Positions 56,159 to 64,000 of a DNA stretch of 64,000 nt are shown piece after piece; the first letter of the stretch is position 1, and each line of letters opens with the position of its first letter. A program made the position numbers and the translations under genes. The notes beneath the pieces are model-generated. The model was not told the origin of the DNA, made no database searches, and was given only the letters and a program-made list of their open reading frames with translations. Source of the stretch: Axinella damicornis (taxonomy: Eukaryota; Porifera; Demospongiae; Axinellida; Axinellidae); assembly GCA_963931865.1 (NCBI GenBank), contig OZ007516.1, forward strand, positions 11,232,785 through 11,296,784. Direction: 5' to 3'.

Positions 56159-56203
<45 letters not shown>

Positions 56204-57736
56204 GCTGAGTGCACACTCTATACACTGTTGCAAAATACTGCATGCTGCTAAAGTAGAGGCCCTGTAATTTAAAGAAAGCCTGTGAAATGCAGTCCTGGAA
56301 TAAAGGTTACCAGTATAGGGATGGTGCAAAACAAACTCACCAAGTTCACTTTTGCGAACTAGCTATATATTGTAGGCCCTCACACAATGTCATGTACGGT
56401 GGTCGCAGTACAGCTGGGAAATACTTATAGTCCAAGCTAGGCAGACTTGCCACACCCAATTTTGTGGTGAAGACTGCCCCACACTCCTGCTCCCAGACTC
56501 AACGATTATTTCCGGTCATGAATTTTATCATGCCTTGTGAGATGTCACACTCATTCACCCAAGGATAATGATCCTTGAATACCCAGAAGCTCACAGAATT
56601 TCTCCTGCAGTCTCAGTCTGGTGTGACCAGTTATGTGTCCATGAACATGATTCACTGAGAGCAAGTCAGGTAGCTATATAATTTATGTTGCTGTAGAGTT
56701 ATGCTCTTCTAATAGATGAGCCATCTGCATGCAGCTGATCATGATACAGTGATATGGAGTACTATTTGGTGCAGTAGCATGCACACCGGAAGAGTATGCA
56801 ATTGTACAGGGGGTGGAGATTACTACAATATTGCTGGAGATTACTAGAGAGAGAGTACTGCATTCTTGCAGCTGCAGCAGGATATATGCATGGAGTGGCG
56901 TCCAATGCCATTCTTGCACATGAAGCAGTAGCAGCAGTATATAGCACACAGGCATCTAGTATTAATGACCGGTTCACACACAACATGCACACCTCCTCCC
57001 TGCCATAGCTCTTACAACAGTCTCCTCTCCAATTGCCAAAATGATCTTTTCCAGAAACTGTTACAGAGAAAAGTTGGTCAGTAGCTAGCTAGCTATTACC
57101 TGGATGCGCACCTGGGACCAGAGAGAATAAATCATAGCAACAGTTTACTCATGCAGACCAATACGTCTTCATATGTAGCTATCGGCCACACTCTGGTTAA
57201 AATTCACTCAGATGCTAAAATACATCTATACACATGTCTCCGGATCCTCTCTGTACCTATACACACAATGTTCTCATGTACCCAGCATGATAAATTTTTT
57301 TGTCCTTTCATTGCTTACAGAGCTCCAATACCAGAGACCATCACCACTACTGGTTTCCAGTGCACCATGTATAGAGGGTTCCCCATCGCATGGGACCCTC
57401 ATGCAGAGGTATATATTGCAGATACATTTGTTACTAGCTTTCCAACCCCAATCCTGCATGCATGCATGCATACCTGGCGCCAGTAGGATGTCAAACTGAC
57501 TGATTTGTTAGGCAAACACAATTATAGGAAACACAATATATAGTAAAAGTTTCAGGAAATTCATGAGTTGTAAACATTTAATGCATACTAGTCTATACTA
57601 ACAGTGCAACTTTCAATCAATAAAAATTACCTTATAATTATACATACATGTGAAATATAACTTGTTGGCATATCAATCAATAACCTAACGTTAACTGTAC
57701 AAATCAGTTAATCAGTTTGCAAGTGTCAGCTACAAC
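55673..57736. other. intergenic, poly-C tract
   Basis: 42 consecutive C at 56160-56201, a small hairpin (GGAGCGCATA...TATGCGCTCC, 55796-55837) and no supported gene. Confidence 0.7.
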
Positions 57737-60700
57737 TCAGTTAATGGAGCCATAAGTGGACACAGTGATCAGCCTTCTCTGATCTTCATTAACTGCTTCT
57801 ATGGGCTCGGCAGCTCCGTGTTCTGGTGCAGTGGCTGATAGTGCTTCATACCCATTTGGGTTAACCAGCCGGTCTGGAAGGGAGTCAGTATCAGACTCAG
57901 ACTCCACTTGAGCTTCAGCTTGACCTAGATGTCTGTTGTGTCCATTCAGGTTTCTGTATTTCCTTTTGAGGCATTGAGTGAGGCCAGTCACGTCTGCCAG
58001 CTGAAAGGCAAGGATGCCAATGAATGTTACAAGTGCTATGGCGACAGAGGTGTATCCAACAGCAAGCTGATTCCCTCCAGATAGATTGACGTACATGGTG
58101 GAACCAACCAGGATGATCAGGTTCAAAGCAAATGAACCTTCCAGAACATCTAAATAACTGCTCTTGTAAACCCCACCACTAGACCAGGCCCACAGTTGCA
58201 GAATGCTAGTTCCAACTAGAATTGCTAGGAGGTTAATGCTAGGGTCTTGTTGAGGATTGAGGGCGAAGGCTAGAAGAAGAATAAAGCGAACCACAAGCAG
58301 CAGTCCAGGCCAGTAGCGGTGTCTTGCCTTGTAAGGGGCATGGTATGAATCCATGAAAAACTTCAGCCTAGCACTGTTGACCCATGCAAAGAGCCACAGG
58401 TGTGATATAGCCTGCAGCCACTGGCCAAAGAGGAGGAGGATAGTGTAAGGAACAAAAAGGAAGAGGAAGACAAGTATCGCCAACACAAAGAGTGGAATGT
58501 GTTTTATACTGAGGTAGTCAATGTTTGCATCATACAGCCACACCCCTCTGTTGTATGTTGGATATTCCAGGTAGGTGATGTAAAGTGCAGCAATCAAGTT
58601 GCGGAGGATCTTTGTATATGAGAGGAGGATGAGTGTTGCCAAGACAGAAACTGGGTTGTTGCCCAGCAGTTTTGTAAATTTGTGTGAGAAATGGCTAGCA
58701 AGTATTATGAGTCCAACTATCACCCAGATATAAACAGGGAACACAAATTGAAGCCATGTTTTGCTGTAAGCATCCATCCCTTCGTAGAAACATGTTTCAA
58801 CACCAAAGTCAAGGTTTAGCCATGCAAGGACGATTGATAAAACGTCTGTAGATTCTACAGGTATAAATAGAGTGTGGTTCACTCCAACAATGTTAGCATA
58901 GAACACTAGCCCACTGAGTGTTCCTGTTGCCACGGTCAGTTTGCTGACAAGGAGAAAGAAGACTAGAGCTAGTCCCATCAGTGCAAAAGGGATGAGCAAG
59001 ACAAGGTGGATATTGGTGCACTGGTTGCATTGAGAAGTGCCCAGTACAAGACTGTAGCCTTTCTTGCAAGCTCCGCACAAAAGACCTGACCTGTTGTAAG
59101 CACACTGCAAATCTGTATTGTTAAGAGGAAAGTCCACTCTATGAGACACACAGTAGTCAAAAGGGCAATGTGGGTGTAGAATTAGTGCATTACGTTCTTT
59201 GTCATACCCAACCCATGACCAAGACTGGTCATTTGAACTGTGTGTTATTTGTCCCAATCCATTGGTTATCTCACAGTGTTTTGTGTATTCAGCCAGTCGT
59301 TGGTTACAGACACATGATCTTTCTATCTCTGAAAGGCTAAAGCCAGGTGGGCAGGTGTTCTTTAGTTTGAGATTTAGATCCAGTTTATTGCTAAATGTTG
59401 AACACGGGCCATCTGCATACAACTCCAGGACTACCTTGTCCTGCAGTGAAAACACACTGTAGTTGAGAATGGTGCAAGTATTAAATGTTGCTTGGAGATA
59501 CTGGAGAGGATGAAGGTTACCTACGGATGTGGTTGAATACAATTGCGAATGATCCGAAGAAGCTAAATGACCTCTGACGGTCGCAGGAACTGTTCCGTTT
59601 CTCTGTCCAACTGCAACCATAGAAATCTGGAATGTTTCACCAGGATACACTGCGAAAACCTTGTCAGACTTACTGCAGTCAGGGCGGTTGTTTTCACATG
59701 GACATATATGATATGGTTCAGAGGAAATACTTGAATTTGTATTGTCATTTTCAATGTGGACTAACATATCAAACACTTCACCAGAACTAGATGATTCCAA
59801 GTCAGTAAGTTTGCAGTAATCTATTGCACCACTGTATAGCACACTGCCTGCATCATTAGCGGAATTGTCCTTGAAAACAAATTGGGCATCAATACCACTG
59901 GAGACATTCTGGCCTGGGAGTTGAAAAAAACATTTATCTTTTGTTGTATGTGTGACAGATTGAGTGCAGTAAACCAAGGGGTTATATTCATCCTCAACAT
60001 AGATTGCTCCTCCTAACCGTGCATGATTGCTCTCCCAGTAAATGATTGTGTTGGACGAAACAGAGAAAGTACAATTCGCCAGCAACACTCCACCACCCAT
60101 GTTCTTTGCTGAGCTGTTGATGAAGTTGCTTGTTCCAGTGAAACTCAGTGATGTGTTGTAACCTGCATAAATTGCACCACCACCCTCTGCTGAGCTGTTG
60201 ATGAAGTTGCTAGCCCCATTGAAACTCAGTGATGTGTTGTAACTTGCATAAATTGCACCACCACCATCTGCTGAGTTGTTGATGAAGTTGCTAGTTTCAT
60301 TGAAACTCAGTGATGAGTTTTGCCATGCATCAATTGCACCACCAAGGTCTGCTGAGTTGCTGATAAAGTTGCTAGTTCCAGTGAAACTCAGTGATGTGTT
60401 GAAACCTGCAAAAATTGCACCACCATATTTTGCTGAGTTGTTGATGAAGTTGCTAGTTCCACTGATACTCAGTGATGTTTTGTGAACTGCAGCAATTGCA
60501 CCACCATAGTCGGCTGAGTTGTTGATGAAGTTGTTAGCTCCAGTGAAACTCAGTGATGTGTTGTAACCTGCAGCAATTGCACCTACGTAGTTGGCTGAGT
60601 TGTTGATGAAGTTGCTAGTTCCAATGAAACTCAGTGATGTGTTGTAGCCTGCAGCAATTGCACCACCATATTTGGCTGAATTGTTGATGAAGTTGCAAGT

Positions 60701-61453
60701 TCCAGTGAATCTCAATGATGTGTTGTAACCTGCAACAATTGCACCAACATAGTTGGCTGAGTTGTTGATGAAGTTGCTAGTTCCAGTGAAACTCAGTGAT
60801 GTGTTGAAACCTGCAAAAACCGTACCTACACAGGAGTTAGGTGTGAGCCCCTCATGATCACAGTGGTTATGTGCGAACTCATTGTTCTCTGCTAGAGCAA
60901 TACTGGTGCGATATACTGTGAGTGCAGTGCCGAGGTTGTTGTGGAAGGAACAGTTCACTAGTTCAACATACTCTATGGATTCTAAAAGCAGGGTGTATTT
61001 ATCAGGAGTCAGCGGCAGGGCGGGTTTATCAAAACTCCTGCCACAAGAGAGAAAAGTCAAAGAATGGATTTTGAAGTCAACCATACCCGTGAAGCTGAGG
61101 CCAACTGACCCACTGCAAGCAACTGTTACGGTATAACCTGAAGAAGACTCTCCACGCATTGTCAACCTGGGTATGTTGGCAACAGTGATATTCATATCAA
61201 GAGTGTGGTCACCGGGCAAGAACACCATAGTGGAGTCGGAAGTGAAATATGATTTGGCTTGTTGTGCATACTCAGAGAGTGTGGCACAGTGAGCTGAATT
61301 GTGAGGGCAGGATGAGCATGAAGTGGCAGTGGGTTGAGTTGGTCTGACACAGTACACATTCTCAGCAGAGCAGCAGGAGAGGGTACTGAGTAGCAGCGCT
61401 GCCACATGAACAATGAACGGTGTGGCCTGAACCATCATCGCCTCATTAAGCAA
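57737..61453 (-). CDS. beta-helix-repeat multi-transmembrane receptor-like protein (1238 aa)
   Basis: A single intronless frame. A signal peptide (hydrophobic VHVAALLLSTLSCCSA, about residues 15-30) precedes a Cys-rich start and NITVANIPRLTMRG. Residues about 208-450 are nine 27-residue repeats (consensus AGYNTSLSFTGTSNFINNSA then xYGGAI), like the right-handed parallel beta-helix Pmp-type repeats. After a cysteine-bearing linker (CGACKKGYSLVLGTSQCNQC, about 800) come roughly nine or ten membrane segments (LVLLIPFALMGLALVFFLLV; FVFPVYIWVIVGLIILA; IPLFVLAILVFLFLFVPYTI), then an acidic cytoplasmic tail (VESESDTDSLPD). NxS/T sites are abundant in the repeats, so they are likely glycosylated outside the cell. 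I recall many such genes in sponges; ligand and function are unknown. The near-identical DNA repeats (81 bp) invite copy-number change. Confidence 0.85.
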   Translation of the reverse strand: MLNEAMMVQATPFIVHVAALLLSTLSCCSAENVYCVRPTQPTATSCSSCPHNSAHCATLSEYAQQAKSYFTSDSTMVFLPGDHTLDMNITVANIPRLTMRGESSSGYTVTVACSGSVGLSFTGMVDFKIHSLTFLSCGRSFDKPALPLTPDKYTLLLESIEYVELVNCSFHNNLGTALTVYRTSIALAENNEFAHNHCDHEGLTPNSCVGTVFAGFNTSLSFTGTSNFINNSANYVGAIVAGYNTSLRFTGTCNFINNSAKYGGAIAAGYNTSLSFIGTSNFINNSANYVGAIAAGYNTSLSFTGANNFINNSADYGGAIAAVHKTSLSISGTSNFINNSAKYGGAIFAGFNTSLSFTGTSNFISNSADLGGAIDAWQNSSLSFNETSNFINNSADGGGAIYASYNTSLSFNGASNFINSSAEGGGAIYAGYNTSLSFTGTSNFINSSAKNMGGGVLLANCTFSVSSNTIIYWESNHARLGGAIYVEDEYNPLVYCTQSVTHTTKDKCFFQLPGQNVSSGIDAQFVFKDNSANDAGSVLYSGAIDYCKLTDLESSSSGEVFDMLVHIENDNTNSSISSEPYHICPCENNRPDCSKSDKVFAVYPGETFQISMVAVGQRNGTVPATVRGHLASSDHSQLYSTTSVGNLHPLQYLQATFNTCTILNYSVFSLQDKVVLELYADGPCSTFSNKLDLNLKLKNTCPPGFSLSEIERSCVCNQRLAEYTKHCEITNGLGQITHSSNDQSWSWVGYDKERNALILHPHCPFDYCVSHRVDFPLNNTDLQCAYNRSGLLCGACKKGYSLVLGTSQCNQCTNIHLVLLIPFALMGLALVFFLLVSKLTVATGTLSGLVFYANIVGVNHTLFIPVESTDVLSIVLAWLNLDFGVETCFYEGMDAYSKTWLQFVFPVYIWVIVGLIILASHFSHKFTKLLGNNPVSVLATLILLSYTKILRNLIAALYITYLEYPTYNRGVWLYDANIDYLSIKHIPLFVLAILVFLFLFVPYTILLLFGQWLQAISHLWLFAWVNSARLKFFMDSYHAPYKARHRYWPGLLLVVRFILLLAFALNPQQDPSINLLAILVGTSILQLWAWSSGGVYKSSYLDVLEGSFALNLIILVGSTMYVNLSGGNQLAVGYTSVAIALVTFIGILAFQLADVTGLTQCLKRKYRNLNGHNRHLGQAEAQVESESDTDSLPDRLVNPNGYEALSATAPEHGAAEPIEAVNEDQRRLITVSTYGSIN

Positions 61454-61459
61454 ACTGTA

Positions 61460-62100
61460 GGGAAACCGAAGTTAGCATTTTCAACCATGCATGACATTCA
61501 TAATAAGTGTGAATTTGCTGAAGCTCACTGCAATATATTCACGACGTGAGAGCCAGACCTTAGGCATGATTCTGAGAGGTGAGTGTACATGTGCCCTACC
61601 ACGCAATTGCCACTTGTTGAGTTTTTCAACTTGCTCAACTAAGTTAATTAAAACCAGTACATAAACCTATAGCTATATGGCCTGAAAATCAGCAAGGAAT
61701 AATAGTTTCAAGGGTGTAAATCCTTTAAACCTACTCGTGCATTGCCAAGAGCGCAATTCTGTGAAAAACCATCTTCACCCAATGTCACGCCATAATTTAT
61801 GTGACACGCGCAAGCCTACCTGTTGCAACAGCTATATAGTTGCAACAGGTAGAATCAGACACTGAAATTCCGCAACCTCGATTAGCTACCACCAAGTTTA
61901 TGAGACTGAATCTGATTTCAAGAAGTTTGAAACTATAGCTATTGGGTTGACTGCTAACTACAAGGATGCACAAGAATAGGCTGTATTTGAAGGACTGATT
62001 GCACGTTCCCGTGCATGCATTATGCTTTTTGTAAGATTTTGTGACGTCCCCGGAAATAGCGAGCCTATAAACTGACTTATAATGGTTTCAATTGACTCTG
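61460..62100. other. upstream region of the receptor gene
   Basis: Presumed promoter and 5' flank of the minus-strand receptor. It includes a short palindrome, GCAACAG...CTGTTGC (about 61823-61850 with CTACCTGTTGCAAC on both sides). No other feature. Confidence 0.5.
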
Positions 62101-62107
62101 GAATTTG

Positions 62108-62352
62108 AAGTGCCATGGTCTAAATCCGTTATTAGCCTTGCTCTCGTGTTCTAATGCAATTAGATCCCTCACTGCGCTTCGGATCCATAGGGCACTCAAG
62201 AACTTACATGTAGAACCTTCTATAGCTAGATACAGACCATGTAGAGTTTTCCTAGCCTTAATTAGAAACAATTGGATCCGAAGCGCAGTGAGGGATCTAA
62301 TTGCATTAGAACACGAGAGCAAGGCTAATAACGGATTTAGACCATGGCACTT
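62108..62352. repeat. 81-bp inverted duplication
   Basis: 62108-62188 and 62273-62352 are exact or near-exact reverse complements (GTGCCATGGTCTAAATCCG...CTTCGGATCC) around an 84-bp spacer. The right arm is coding sequence of the retrotransposon fragment; the left arm is its inverted copy. Confidence 0.9.
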
Positions 62353-62677
62353 CAAATTCCAATCACAAATTGCAATCACAAAGGTGAGGATCAGCTGCCA
62401 CCCCCTCCATATCGAGACTGGCCGTTACAGGCTGCCCACTCCAATCCCCTGCGATGAGAGGTTCTGCTGGTACTGTGATGGAAGAGTGGAAGATGAGTTG
62501 CATTTTGTATTCCAATGCCGCCTGTACGAAGCTCTAACGGAACGAACCAGACTACTGCAGTATTGCCAAACGATAAACTATTCCTTCAACTATCTAGAGG
62601 ATATTGAAAAATTTAGGCTTATATGGAAGGCCAGGAATGGTCGTGCAATATACCTATTGGGTGTTTTTTTTACTTAA
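62190..62677 (+). pseudogene. non-LTR retrotransposon C-terminal fragment
   Basis: RSAVRDLIALEHESKANNGF, then ITKVRISCHPLHIETGRYRL, ERFCWYCDGRVEDELHFVFQ and C. The IETGRY...C..C......DE.HF...C pattern is the zinc-binding tail after the reverse transcriptase in many animal non-LTR elements and related genes. The 5' side is replaced by the inverted duplication and no reverse transcriptase core remains. Confidence 0.75.
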
Positions 62678-62689
62678 GGCATTCCAATT

Positions 62690-64000
62690 AAGACAACTGT
62701 TTATAAGGAATCGTCCAACTACAACTTAGAGTTTATTGAGTTTTCTCACTTTGACTGTTGGGCCTTCTGGCCATTATCTGTCATTAAAAATTTTTTTATA
62801 TATATATATTGTCTCAATACGAGCAGACCAGGACAAATCTGAGGATATGAGAACTCCCAGATATTATATACAGGATCATTAGTAGAGGAGGACCCGGGGC
62901 TGAATGGGAGCTAGGCTGGACCTTTTCCTACTGATCAGCATATACTTATACACTTGGCAGTGTCATGGAGCACTGGACAAGCCACATGGCCGGCGCACAC
63001 GGTAGGGCAGGTAGGGCAATGGCCCTACCACTTTTTCCAGGATCCTTATATCACTACTTCACACCCTCTGCCATTTTGCTTCTTCACCGCTTTATTTTCC
63101 TCCTTACTAACTTGCTGCCGCTACGTTGCAACTCCTGGCCTGGCCTCCTCAGCTCGCGTACGTTGCCTGCAACCGAACGCTTGGGAACGAGACCACGATC
63201 TAGGGGCCATGCTGTGAAACTTTCACCAGTCGACCTGGTGACTGCCGAGGCCAACCTACAGCAGAACTAACTGATGTATTTTGTGACTTCTCTTTTACAC
63301 CTTTGCTTTATATCACCACTTTTCATTTTATCATTGACCGTCTTCACATTTTTTCATAAACAAAAAAAAAAGAAAAAAAAAAGACCACGATCTAGTATAC
63401 CTCTCCGTGTACGTACGTATTTTTTTTTTTTTTTTTTTTTTTTTTTCTATAATAATTTATGCCAATGCAAAGGATACATAATAGCCTTCTAGGCTAATAC
63501 AGGTATGTACCCTAACTAACTAACTATAACTACAAGAACAAAGGTGCAATATTTAACTTAAATGTGTGAGGTGAAGGTGCAGTAAGTGCATCGGGGGGTA
63601 GGTGATTCCATATGGAAACAGTACTTGGAACAATATTTACGTTCGTGAGCGAAATTTGAGCAAGGAAGAAGCTCATGGCGGCCCTGGGACCTGCAATCCT
63701 CGTACATCTGGAACTTGCAATGCAAAGCGCGAAGGTGCCACGAGAGCCCATCCTGAGAAGCGAAAAATGAAGGCGAAAAAATTTTTCCGCGCTTCGCGCG
63801 GACTGATCGGCGCTACGCGCCTCTATGCATGCACTGCCTCCGGCAGCGTTTAATATATAGTGCCCCCCCCCCCCCCCCCTTTCATAAATCCTGTATCCGC
63901 CCCTGCCCTACCACCTCAGAAGGCAGTGCTCCGGCCCTGAGCCAGTTGATAATTGCATATAGGTCGGATTGAAAGAGGTGGTGATCTTCCAGCTGGAAAT
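62690..64000. other. repeat-rich end of window
   Basis: (TA)n at about 62795-62810, A-rich DNA at 63361-63383, 27 T at 63420-63446 and 17 C at 63863-63879. 63740-63850 is CpG-rich (GCGCTTCGCGCGGACTG) and may be the tail of a dispersed repeat. No supported gene. Confidence 0.6.

Noticed and set aside
62077..62379. 100-codon minus-strand ORF with retrotransposon-like residues
   Set aside because: It exists because the coding arm is duplicated in reverse; the plus-strand frame continues into conserved zinc-tail residues and is the real one.
1..64000. CRISPR arrays, tRNA, rRNA and LTR pairs
   Set aside because: Tandem repeats here lack spacer structure; no cloverleaf, rRNA core or paired LTR was recognised by eye. 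A dedicated search could still find a small RNA gene.

Overview
The window is nuclear DNA of an invertebrate animal. It has GT-AG introns, many degraded transposons, long microsatellites and multi-domain animal genes. The gene set fits a demosponge best: a beta-helix-repeat plus multi-transmembrane protein, an uncharacterised Tnp2-like family shared with cnidarians, a PHF7/G2E3-like PHD protein, a BEN-domain protein and an FN3 receptor. That placement is my inference. I saw no rRNA, tRNA, CRISPR array or intact LTR element.

Layout. 0-5.8 kb: a terminal-inverted-repeat (TIR) element with a 9-bp target duplication carrying a RecQ-like exon, then weakly supported exons and repeats. 6-12.7 kb: a minus-strand mosaic of intron-bearing gene fragments (BEACH protein, BRR2/SNRNP200, SRCAP/Swr1-type ATPase, the last partly duplicated), all broken. 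13.0-16.0 kb: a complete piggyBac with four exons, TIRs and TTAA target sites. 16-23 kb: long palindromes, a second SRCAP-like fragment, a Helitron-like repeat and a dead Crypton-type recombinase. 23.8-27.8 kb: a large Tnp2-like gene split by an insertion. 28.8-30.2 kb: two almost identical TTAA-flanked piggyBac-like MITEs. 32.8-33.9 kb: a broken Tc1-like transposase with an intron. 34.0-36.5 kb: a BEN-domain gene whose frame passes through a 28-base homopolymer. 36.8-41.4 kb: several TIR elements, one with a RecQ-like Walker A exon. 42.7-49.4 kb: a well-supported five-exon PHF7/G2E3-like gene. 49.8-50.6 kb: a THAP plus DDE_Tnp_4 transposase relic. 52.9-55.7 kb: an FN3 receptor with a transmembrane exon, a tyrosine-rich tail and two internal stops. 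57.7-61.5 kb: an intronless 1238-residue receptor-like protein with nine 27-residue repeats. 62.1-62.7 kb: a non-LTR retrotransposon C-terminus with an inverted duplication.

The genes form no operon or pathway. Two themes recur. First, host gene pieces, exon-intron structure included, have been moved or captured by repeats. Second, transposon families are present as autonomous/non-autonomous pairs or as filled/empty sites inside the same 64 kb. The most unusual system is the TIR family with 8-9-bp target duplications whose copies carry different exons of a RecQ-like helicase.
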